From Paucisalibacillus globulus (GTDB lineage: Bacteria; Bacillota; Bacilli; Bacillales; Amphibacillaceae), in assembly GCF_900184735.1 (NCBI RefSeq), contig NZ_LT855395.1:310001-374000 (forward strand): a stretch of 64,000 nt of DNA, written 5' to 3'. The notes under the pieces were generated by a model. It was not told the DNA's origin, did no database searches, and saw only the letters and a list, made by a program, of their open reading frames with translations. Each line of letters opens with the position of its first letter. Position 1 is the first letter of the stretch. Position numbers and translations under genes: made by a program. Below, in pieces: positions 27,057 through 34,726 of the stretch.

Positions 27057-29063
27057 TTATGCTTCCGCTTGTAATTGCTCACCTGAACCTCGATTACCTT
27101 TAAATAGGAATTGATAAGCTAGCATAAGAACAAATAATACTAAGCCAATAATATCACTATAGCCTTCTGGATACATGAGTAGTAATCCGGTAACAACGGA
27201 GATAACTCTTTCGATTCCGTTCAACTTCTTATACCAGAATCCTATCAAACCCGCCCCAATAGCAATCATCCCTGTTAGGGCAGTGATTAAAATCCACACT
27301 ACCCCTCCGATAGTTGTATCAATCATAAGCATTTCTGGATTTAACACAAACATATACGGAATGATAAAGGCTGCAATCGCAAGTTTTGAAGCATTAAATC
27401 CGGTACGTATTGGTTCTCCTCCAGATATCCCCGAAGCAGCAAATGCGGCTAGTGCTACCGGTGGTGTTATATCTGCAACAATTCCAAAATAAAACACAAA
27501 CATATGTGCAGCAAGTACTGGGATTGCAACATCAAGCTGAGAGTTCAATGCTAAGATGGCCGGTAAAGCAATGGTAGATGTGATAATATAATTTGCCGTA
27601 GTTGGTGAACCCATTCCTAGAATAATAGATGCAATCATCGTAAATGCTAGAGTTAATAATAACTGAACATTGATGTTGGATGTAAGTGCACCCGCAATAT
27701 CAACAATTCCATTTCCAAGCTTTAATCCTAAACCTGTTTTTGTAACTACCCCAACAATCATACCCGCACTTGCTGTCGCAGCAGCAACACCTAATGCAGT
27801 ACGAGCACCTGAAGTAAGTGCATCTACGAATTTCCTCGGAGTAATACGGGTTTCTTTCATAAACAAGCTGACAATAATCGCTGAAAGAATACCTAATAGT
27901 GCTGTTCTTTCAATACTATAACCCATAAATAATAGAACGATAATAACAAAGATTGGAATTAATAGATGGATCTTCTTAAGAACCTCTTTCTTCGGAGGTA
28001 TTTCACTTTCTGGTAAACCTGTTAATCCAGTCTTTTTCGCTTCCAAATGTGTCATAATCCATATCCCTGCAAAATAAAGGATAGCAGGGATTAGTGCAGC
28101 TTTTGCAATTTCCCAATATGGAACGCCTGCAAATTCAATCATTAGGAACGCAGCAGCACCCATAATCGGAGGCATTATTTGACCACCTGTTGAAGCGGCA
28201 GCCTCTACAGCTCCAGCGAATTCCTTTCGATAACCTAGACGTTTCATTAATGGAATAGTGTAGGCACCAGTCGTTACGGTATTGGCAACCGAACTCCCTG
28301 AAATAGTCCCGTTCAAAGCACTTGAGAAAATAGCAACTTTTGCTGGACCTCCAGTTCTTCTTCCAGCTAGAGAAATCGCTAAATCATTAAAATATGTTCC
28401 AACACCTGTCTTCACTAGAAACGCACCAAATAATAGGAATAAGAAGATAAATGTGGATGATACCTTTAATGGGGTACCAAGAATACCTTCCGTAGTGAAG
28501 AACATGGTATTAATTAACTGATTTAAACTTAAACCTCTGTGCGCAAGCATCCCTGGCATAAACTGCCCAAATAGTGCATATAGCAGCGCTAAACCTGCAA
28601 TGATGGTAATTGGAAGGCCCACAGCACGTCTGGTAGCTTCCAATGTTAGCAGTATGGCAATACCACCTATAATCATTTGTACTGTATCAATGGAACCAAT
28701 TTGTTGTACAAGTTCTTCATAAAATACTGGCCAGTATAAACACACGACGATAGATAATCCCGCAAGTATATAATCAAACCATGGAACCTTCCGTTTATTT
28801 CCACCCTTTTTAGCAGGAAAAAGAAGAAAAATCAGTACCAATGCAAATCCTAAGTGAATGGTACGTTGAATATAAGCAGTATATGCCCCAAAGTATCCCG
28901 TCATGAGTTGGAAGACCGAGAATGCAAGTAACAGTACAAAAACAATGATAGCGGCGGTGCCTGTCAAGTTACGTGTATTGGATTCTTGATCGTATTTCTG
29001 CATTAGGGCTTCTTGTTCATCTGGTGTTAGTTCTACGTTTGGTTGTTTATTTTTATCAGTCAC
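27057..29063 (-). CDS. TRAP transporter fused permease (4TM/12TM)
   Basis: A 668-residue polytopic permease fusing the small DctQ-like domain (about residues 30-150) with the large DctM-like domain (about 160-640). Characteristic stretches are NGTISGSSVANTVTTGAYTIPLMKRLGYRKEFAGAVEAAASTGGQ (read in parts) and ILGMGSPTTANYIITSTIALP. The GTG at 29063 lies 9 nt after GGAG and overlaps the DUF1850 gene by 8 bp. With the TAXI binding protein it forms a secondary, ion-gradient-driven uptake system for dicarboxylates or similar organic acids. Confidence 0.95.
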   Translation of the reverse strand: MTDKNKQPNVELTPDEQEALMQKYDQESNTRNLTGTAAIIVFVLLLAFSVFQLMTGYFGAYTAYIQRTIHLGFALVLIFLLFPAKKGGNKRKVPWFDYILAGLSIVVCLYWPVFYEELVQQIGSIDTVQMIIGGIAILLTLEATRRAVGLPITIIAGLALLYALFGQFMPGMLAHRGLSLNQLINTMFFTTEGILGTPLKVSSTFIFLFLLFGAFLVKTGVGTYFNDLAISLAGRRTGGPAKVAIFSSALNGTISGSSVANTVTTGAYTIPLMKRLGYRKEFAGAVEAAASTGGQIMPPIMGAAAFLMIEFAGVPYWEIAKAALIPAILYFAGIWIMTHLEAKKTGLTGLPESEIPPKKEVLKKIHLLIPIFVIIVLLFMGYSIERTALLGILSAIIVSLFMKETRITPRKFVDALTSGARTALGVAAATASAGMIVGVVTKTGLGLKLGNGIVDIAGALTSNINVQLLLTLAFTMIASIILGMGSPTTANYIITSTIALPAILALNSQLDVAIPVLAAHMFVFYFGIVADITPPVALAAFAASGISGGEPIRTGFNASKLAIAAFIIPYMFVLNPEMLMIDTTIGGVVWILITALTGMIAIGAGLIGFWYKKLNGIERVISVVTGLLLMYPEGYSDIIGLVLFVLMLAYQFLFKGNRGSGEQLQAEA

Positions 29064-29586
29064 GTATTTTCACTCCTTTCAGTAATTGCCATAAGGATAA
29101 ATTATCAATTTTAATGGTAAAACGGGCACCAGGTTCAAAGTAATCTTTAAACCATACCATATGTTGGTTTTGGTCTCCCCAAACCAGGCGATGCCTTGGA
29201 ACTGTTTTTCCATTTCGCAAATTAATAAAAGGAAAAACTCTATTCATATCTTTTATATGAATTTTTCCATCTTCATATTCTAAAGTTCCCTCTTCGGCAG
29301 CATTAGAGGGCATACCAATACCATAATGCTCGTAAATCATACCATTTTGTCTAATCGAATGATCTGGTAAGACTTCATAGATTTCGACCACATCTGTCAG
29401 ATGGATAGAGTGCGTAAATATAATTTGAAATGAGTCCCCTTCTTCAATTGGAAGGAACGCCTCGATATTGTTTGTATTTTCTTTGTAAAATACTAGGGCA
29501 GTTCGGAAGGGAACAAAAAGTATCAATGATAGGGCTAACAGTAGGAGAAAGATAATAATAAATCGTTTTTGTACTAGTTTTTGCAT
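29056..29586 (-). CDS. DUF1850 protein of the TAXI-TRAP system
   Basis: About 176 residues, one N-terminal membrane helix (FIIIFLLLLALSLILFVPF) and an external DUF1850 domain with IIFTHSIHLTDVVEIYEV and the EHYGIGMPS motif. Start placed at the ATG at 29584-29586: an in-frame ATG at 29652 would require translating straight through the strong hairpin at 29612-29650. The ribosome binding site is weak (GGGTTGTGT). DUF1850 genes are habitually found between TAXI binding proteins and fused TRAP permeases; the role is unknown but probably accessory to transport. Confidence 0.85.
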   Translation of the reverse strand: MQKLVQKRFIIIFLLLLALSLILFVPFRTALVFYKENTNNIEAFLPIEEGDSFQIIFTHSIHLTDVVEIYEVLPDHSIRQNGMIYEHYGIGMPSNAAEEGTLEYEDGKIHIKDMNRVFPFINLRNGKTVPRHRLVWGDQNQHMVWFKDYFEPGARFTIKIDNLSLWQLLKGVKIRD

Positions 29587-29610
29587 GCTGACACAACCCA
29601 AAAAATGGAC

Positions 29611-29651
29611 AGACCGGCTATCTGATTCTATATCAGGCAATAAGCCGGCCA
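29611..29651 (-). terminator. Hairpin between the TAXI and DUF1850 genes
   Basis: On the minus strand GGCCGGCTTAT pairs with ATAGCCGGTC, with an inner stem CCTGAT/ATCAGA-like, then TGTCCATTTTTT. The T-run is offset by six bases, so it probably works as a partial terminator or 3' end for an abundant binding-protein mRNA while letting some transcripts reach the permease. Confidence 0.72.
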
Positions 29652-29677
29652 TTCCATCATACTATATTTTTTTAAAA

Positions 29678-30622
29678 TTAATCTAATAATCCTGCTTCTT
29701 TGAAGTATTTTTCCGCTCCTGGGTGAAGGTCGATTCCAATACCATCAAGCGCAGATTCTTTCGTAATTAATTTACCTTTTGCATGTGTAATCTTATCTAC
29801 ATTATCATAGATTGCTTTTGTCATTTCATACACTTCATCTTCAGATAAACTATCTGTTACAGCAAGCATTGCAAGAACTGCCACTGTTGTAACATCACTT
29901 TCTAGACCATACGTACCTGCAGGAATTGTATCTGCAGCATAGTAAGGGAATTCTGCTACTAACGCATCGATTTTATCTTGTGCAATTGGAACAATAGTTA
30001 TCTCATTAGTAGCTGCTAAACCTTCCACACTACCAGTTGGAGTACCTGCAGTAATAAAGGCTGCATCAATGTTCCCATCCTGAATTCCACCAGTTGACTC
30101 ATCAAAGTCAAGGTCTTGTGCATTAATATCGTTATCAATGTCTAGTCCATGTGCTGCTAAGATTTGCTCCGCATTTACGCGTGTACCTGAACCAGGTGCA
30201 CCAACAGAAACCTTTTTACCAGCTAGGTCTTCAACTGATGTAATTCCAGAATCCGCAGAAGTTACAATTTGGATAGTTTCTGGATATAGAGAACCTAATG
30301 CTAGTACATTACTTACAGCTTTTCCTTCAAATGAGTTCGTTCCATCAACTGCATTTGCCATTACATCTGTTTGGGTAAAGGCAATGTCTGCTTCTTCATC
30401 TGCAAGAGCTTGAATGTTATCTGCAGAAGCATTAGAAGATGATGGTGTTACTTTCATGTCAGTTTCCTCTGTAATTATCCCAGCAATTTCCCCACCTAAT
30501 GGGTAATAAGTACCACCAGTACCACCTGTTAACATCGTTAATTGTTTACTTCCACCACATGCAGCTAGTGCTAATGAAAGAACTAGTAGCACGGCAAAAG
30601 TAATCATATACTTCTTTTTCAT
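29678..30622 (-). CDS. TAXI-family TRAP substrate-binding lipoprotein
   Basis: A 314-residue binding protein with lipobox LALAAC (Cys about 21) followed directly by LTMLTGGTGGTYYPLGGEIA, the TAXI-family signature. FTQTDVMANAVDG, GAPGSGTRVNAEQIL and DAAFITAGTPTGSV are further conserved segments. The ATG at 30622 follows AAAGGGGGAG. It is the first gene of the operon and supplies substrate, probably an organic acid or glutamate-like compound, to the fused permease at 27057-29063. Confidence 0.93.
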   Translation of the reverse strand: MKKKYMITFAVLLVLSLALAACGGSKQLTMLTGGTGGTYYPLGGEIAGIITEETDMKVTPSSSNASADNIQALADEEADIAFTQTDVMANAVDGTNSFEGKAVSNVLALGSLYPETIQIVTSADSGITSVEDLAGKKVSVGAPGSGTRVNAEQILAAHGLDIDNDINAQDLDFDESTGGIQDGNIDAAFITAGTPTGSVEGLAATNEITIVPIAQDKIDALVAEFPYYAADTIPAGTYGLESDVTTVAVLAMLAVTDSLSEDEVYEMTKAIYDNVDKITHAKGKLITKESALDGIGIDLHPGAEKYFKEAGLLD

Positions 30623-30923
30623 ATGAAAGACTCCCCCTTTAATAAATTCCTAACTAGTATTCTACTTAAAAATGCCTATCATTGTCAAACTATTGTTAAA
30701 ACTGAAAGCGTTATTTCATGAAGAATTCCTTTTAAATTGGGATTTCTAGATAAATATTAATTTTATTACAAATTATCTAAATAATGTGATATTATATAAT
30801 CAAGCATCTATTCTTATGGTTCTTTATACTTAGATCATTGACATAGGAGTCCTTTGTTCTTTTGGCACTTGTCAATAAATCTAGTAGAAGTATTCAAATT
30901 TATTAAAGGAGATGATGATAAAT
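30623..30923. promoter_or_regulatory. Divergent promoter region, TAXI operon / acyl-CoA ligase
   Basis: A 300-bp AT-rich region between divergent genes. It must hold both promoters. A plus-strand TATAAT occurs near 30795-30800 (ATTATATAATC), but without a matching -35 at 16-18 bp. Nothing else stands out. Confidence 0.45.
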
Positions 30924-32543
30924 ATGATGCAGGTTCCGTTATCGGTTGGATCATTGATGGAGCACGCGGAGAGTTTTTTCCCTAAGAAAGAAGTTATTTC
31001 TCAGACACATGATAAGCTTCACCGGTTAAATTACGGGGAAATAGGCCAGAGAACTAGGCGGCTAATGAGTATTTTGAATGAACTTGGTATCCAAAAGGGA
31101 GATCGAGTAGGAACACTCGCCTGGAATCACCATCGACATTTGGAAATTTATTTTGCAGCACCAGGTATGGGTTCTGTCTTACATACTATCAATATACGTC
31201 TTTCCCCAGAAGACATTATTTACATCATTAATCATGCCGAAGATAAAATTCTATTTATTGACGAAGATATTTTGCCTCTCATTGAACACATTCACACACA
31301 TTTAACTACTGTAGAAGCTTTTGTAGTCATGACAGATAAAGCTGAACTTCCAGATTCTACTATTCAACCACTCTACTCTTATGAAGAACTGCTTTCAACT
31401 GGTGATCCATCCTATGAATTTGCACAAGATATCGATGAAAATCAGCCTGCTGGTATGTGCTACACATCTGCGACCACAGGGAAACCAAAAGGTGTCGTGT
31501 ACACCCATAGAGCAATTGTACTGCATAGCTTTGCATTAGGTCTTGCTGACACAGCGGCTATTTCGGAATCTGATGTATCTATGCCAGTTGTACCACAGTT
31601 CCATGTTAATGCTTGGGGTACGCCTTTCGCTTGTACATGGTTCGGTTCTACACAAGTAATGCCTGGTCCTCGTTTCACACCTAAACGACTGGCAGAGTTT
31701 ATTGACCGATTCAAGGTAACTATTACAGCAGGTGTACCAACTATTTGGTTAGGTTTATTACGAGAGTTAGAGCAAGGTGACTATGATACTTCTAGTTTAC
31801 GAGCTGTTTTATGTGGAGGGTCTGCAGCACCACTCGGACTAATTAAGGCCTTTGAAGAAAAACATAACATACCATTCTATCACGCATATGGTGCAACAGA
31901 AACGACACCACTTGCAACGATATCTCGCTTAAAGAGTTATCAACAGGATATATCAGAGGAGGAAAAGTTCCAAGAACGTGCCCGTCAAGGAATCCTTGTC
32001 CCTGGCCTACAAATGAAGGTTGTTACCGATAAAGGTGAAGTAGAGTGGAATGGTAAAGATATGGGTGAGTTATTATTAAAAGGCCCGTGGATTGCAAGCG
32101 AGTATTATCAGGACTCCCGAAGCGAAGATGCCTTTAAAGATGGCTGGTTCCATACCGGTGATGTTGTAACTGTTGATGAAGAAGGAACGATTAAAATTGT
32201 CGACCGTACAAAAGATTTAATTAAAAGTGGTGGAGAATGGATTTCTTCGGTCGAAATTGAAAACGCTATCATGGCTTACGATCCTGTTTTTGAAGCAAGT
32301 GTTGTTGCGATACCAGATGAAAAATGGCAAGAACGACCAGTTGCATGTGTCGTATTACATGAAGGTTATGAGGAAAAAACAACAAAAGAAGATATACTAG
32401 AGTTCTTAACACCACAATTTCCGAAATGGTGGCTACCAGATGATGTGCTATTCTTTGATGAAATACCTAAATCGTCTGTTGGTAAATTCTTAAAAAGAGA
32501 GCTTCGAGAACAGGTGAAATCCAGGTACAGCCCACAAGAATAA
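30924..32543 (+). CDS. Long-chain fatty acid-CoA ligase (AMP-forming)
   Basis: ANL-superfamily acyl-CoA synthetase, about 540 residues. The AMP-binding P-loop reads CYTSATTGKPKGVVYTH, with Ala where most members have Gly; YGATETTP, the hinge DRTKDLIKSGGEWIS and the catalytic Lys in PKSSVGKFLKR are present. It activates a carboxylic acid to its CoA ester through an acyl-adenylate. Several ATGs cluster at 30912-30927; I choose 30924 (MMQVPLSVGSLMEHAE), the start typical for this subfamily, because 30912 and 30915 are too close to AAGGAG. It diverges from the TAXI-TRAP uptake operon, which could import its substrate. Confidence 0.9.
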   Translation: MMQVPLSVGSLMEHAESFFPKKEVISQTHDKLHRLNYGEIGQRTRRLMSILNELGIQKGDRVGTLAWNHHRHLEIYFAAPGMGSVLHTINIRLSPEDIIYIINHAEDKILFIDEDILPLIEHIHTHLTTVEAFVVMTDKAELPDSTIQPLYSYEELLSTGDPSYEFAQDIDENQPAGMCYTSATTGKPKGVVYTHRAIVLHSFALGLADTAAISESDVSMPVVPQFHVNAWGTPFACTWFGSTQVMPGPRFTPKRLAEFIDRFKVTITAGVPTIWLGLLRELEQGDYDTSSLRAVLCGGSAAPLGLIKAFEEKHNIPFYHAYGATETTPLATISRLKSYQQDISEEEKFQERARQGILVPGLQMKVVTDKGEVEWNGKDMGELLLKGPWIASEYYQDSRSEDAFKDGWFHTGDVVTVDEEGTIKIVDRTKDLIKSGGEWISSVEIENAIMAYDPVFEASVVAIPDEKWQERPVACVVLHEGYEEKTTKEDILEFLTPQFPKWWLPDDVLFFDEIPKSSVGKFLKRELREQVKSRYSPQE

Positions 32544-32545
32544 GA

Positions 32546-32584
32546 AAGATTTACAGAGGAGTCTCTTTAGATTCCTCTGTAAGA
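32546..32584 (+). terminator. Hairpin after the acyl-CoA ligase gene
   Basis: TTACAGAGGAGTCT pairs with ATTCCTCTGTAA around a short loop, 5 bp after the stop codon. There is no T-run, so termination is only probable. Confidence 0.55.
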
Positions 32585-32664
32585 TCAGTAATAATAGAGA
32601 GTTATTTTATCAACTTGACAATATTATGAAAATTCATTAGACTGAGATAAATTGACAAATCTGT

Positions 32665-32689
32665 CGCTTATTAGTTCGCTTAATAGGCG
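32665..32689. promoter_or_regulatory. Inverted repeat upstream of the regulator gene (candidate operator)
   Basis: CGCTTATTA and TAATAGGCG form an 9-bp inverted repeat (one mismatch) around 7 bp, about 120 bp upstream of the winged-helix regulator gene. It lies between two TTGACA/TTGACT-like elements (32614 and 32708 regions), so it is well placed as an autoregulatory operator. Confidence 0.4.
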
Positions 32690-32812
32690 TTATTCTTTTA
32701 CAAATAATTGACTGAATTTTCATTATTATATAATGATATGACCCTTTCTATAGGTAGTATCATCATATAACAGTTGATATTGCCTCAATCTTACATTTGG
32801 GAGGGATAATTG

Positions 32813-34105
32813 GTGAAAATAAAGGTTGCTTTATTCGGAAGAAGTGAATTAGTTGACCGCTTTCAAGAATATGTTAAGAACCATAATGAAATAGAAGCAA
32901 TTCCTTTTATATATAGCAAAGCAAGTGAAGCTAGAGAACTAGTTGAAAAGGCCTTTATGTGTGATGTTTATTTATTTTTAGAATGCCTTCCATATCTACA
33001 CGCACAAGATAAAATTAAAAAGAAACGATTACCAACTATTCAAGTGGCCTTTGATGAATACATGATTCTAACATCGTTCTACCATGTTAAAAACAAATAC
33101 CAACAACAATTAAGCCGTTTATCCATTGATGTCCAAGATGAGATTCACGTATCCGAGGTATTGAGTGAATTAAATATAACTGATGATGACATTTATACAT
33201 ATAGTTATAAGCAGGATGATAAAGTCGATATTAAAAATATCGTAAATTATCATAAACAGCTCTTTGAAGAAGGAAAAATAGATTATGTTCTTACCTCATT
33301 ACATGAGATAGAAAAGCAACTTAACGAGCATGGTGTTCCGACCTATCAAATGGTGATTCCAAAACGCAATATGGATCGTGCTATTCAGGAATGTAAAACT
33401 ATTGCAACGTTAAATATGAGTAAGAGCGCTCAGATTGTTGCTGGCTATATCCGAATAAAGGAAATGGAAAAGATTGTTGAGGAAAAAGGAGAATCACATT
33501 TAAAAGAACTTCAGTTTAAGCTATACCAAATTCTTCTCAAATTTGGTCATAAAACATATGCTTCCGTACTTACCAATAACGAGAATCAATATGTTATCTT
33601 TGGTACTCGAGGCGTTTTAGATCATATTACGAACCATTATCGGGATTTCCCATTAATCAAAGAAATCGAAAATGCGTTAGATACAACGATTGAGATTGGT
33701 TTCGGTCTTGGGTTAACTGCTAAACAAGCCGAGGATCATGCAAGACTTGCACTCGATGCTTGTACCCATAATAGTAATAGTAGCTGTTATATTATTAATG
33801 ACCGCGGGGAAACAATTGGTCCACTCGGTGTGAAAAAGCATTTTGACACATCTAGGCTGTATCAGGCACTTATACATAAAGCAAAGTTAAATAATGAGCT
33901 CTCTTATAACTTTATTGATTTTGTACAACTACGAAATAATGAGCCATTCTCATCCAATGACATTGCCAACTACTACCGCGTTACCAAGCGTAGTGCTGAA
34001 CGAACTGTTAATAAGCTATTAACGGGGAATGTTATTAAAGTTGTTGGGGAAGAGAAACCTTATGTAAAAGGAAGACCTAGGAAGTTATTTCAGATTAATA
34101 TGTAA
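32813..34105 (+). CDS. Transcriptional regulator with degenerate GGDEF-like middle domain and C-terminal winged helix
   Basis: About 430 residues, not assigned to a named family with confidence. Residues 1-160 resemble a Rossmann-like sensor (VALFGRSELVDRF); the middle (about 180-330) has IGFGLGLTAKQAEDHARLALDAC, a pattern like a catalytically dead GGDEF/cyclase fold; the C-terminus (about 350-430) holds a helix-turn-helix (FSSNDIANYYRVTKRSAERTVNKLL) and a wing (GRPRKLFQI). GTG at 32813 (or TTG at 32810) follows GGGAGG. It probably senses a metabolite and may control the adjacent acyl-CoA ligase and TAXI-TRAP genes. Confidence 0.72.
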   Translation: MKIKVALFGRSELVDRFQEYVKNHNEIEAIPFIYSKASEARELVEKAFMCDVYLFLECLPYLHAQDKIKKKRLPTIQVAFDEYMILTSFYHVKNKYQQQLSRLSIDVQDEIHVSEVLSELNITDDDIYTYSYKQDDKVDIKNIVNYHKQLFEEGKIDYVLTSLHEIEKQLNEHGVPTYQMVIPKRNMDRAIQECKTIATLNMSKSAQIVAGYIRIKEMEKIVEEKGESHLKELQFKLYQILLKFGHKTYASVLTNNENQYVIFGTRGVLDHITNHYRDFPLIKEIENALDTTIEIGFGLGLTAKQAEDHARLALDACTHNSNSSCYIINDRGETIGPLGVKKHFDTSRLYQALIHKAKLNNELSYNFIDFVQLRNNEPFSSNDIANYYRVTKRSAERTVNKLLTGNVIKVVGEEKPYVKGRPRKLFQINM

Positions 34106-34129
34106 CTACTAATCGTGGAATGAGTATTA

Positions 34130-34178
34130 AGGGACAGGCCCCTAACATTTGCTGTTACAGGGCTGTCCCTTTCATGTT
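34130..34178 (+). terminator. Terminator of the regulator gene
   Basis: AAGGGACAG-GCCC pairs with GGGCTGTCCCTT, followed by TCATG and a T-rich stretch. Strong stem about 30 bp after the stop codon. Confidence 0.8.
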
Positions 34179-34189
34179 ATTATTCTATC

Positions 34190-34604
34190 GCGCATGTATT
34201 AGTTATCTAAAGATAATTAAAGTGGATAGCGGGACGATACCGCTCCGGCAGAATACTTCGCTTTCCACGGGCACGGCCTCAGCCTCCTCGAGGAAAAACC
34301 GCCTCTGCGGGGTCTTCGGACACGTGCTATTCCCGTAGGAGTCTCCGTATTCTGCCTGCGCTGGTTTAAGCTTTCTAATTGAAGGAAGCAAATGATTTTT
34401 GTGTTGGTTTTTATTGCATTTAATTTAACTCAACACTAGCGAAGGAAATACACGGAGACTCCTGCGGGAGGATAGGCATCGGTGAGACCCCGCAAGAGCT
34501 TTAGCTCTGAGGAGGCTCACCAGCCGCCCGCGGAAAGCGGAGTGTATTTCCGTAGCGGGTATGAAGCGCTATACAAAATACTTATTCACCTCACAGTTTC
34601 CATC
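34190..34604. repeat. Composite palindromic element, full copy (34.2 kb)
   Basis: Two GC-rich modules in opposite orientation around an AT-rich spacer of about 70 bp. Module A (about 34242-34366) is bounded by GGCAGAATAC and GTATTCTGCC; module B (about 34444-34555) by GGAAATACAC and GTGTATTTCC. The reverse complement of A matches B (CGGAGACTCCTRCGGG, AGACCCCGCA, GAGGAGGCT, GGAAAGCG). The right end finishes CACAGTTTCCATC, the inverse of the GATAGAAACTGTG left end seen at 61386. It carries no gene; it could fold into a very large hairpin in DNA or RNA. Confidence 0.82.
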
Positions 34605-34640
34605 ATAGAAACAATCTGTACGAAGTAAGCCTTTTAATAC

Positions 34641-34683
34641 AAAAAACACCCCAAAAGTTAAGCTTTCCTATTACTTTTGGGGG
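34641..34683 (-). terminator. Terminator of the SNF2 helicase gene
   Basis: On the minus strand CCCCAAAAGT pairs with ACTTTTGGGG and is followed by TGTTTTTTG. Clear Rho-independent terminator about 45 bp after the stop codon. Confidence 0.9.
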
Positions 34684-34726
34684 TTCTTTCATTTAAACTT
34701 TACAGACACTGTTATACAAAGCGCTT

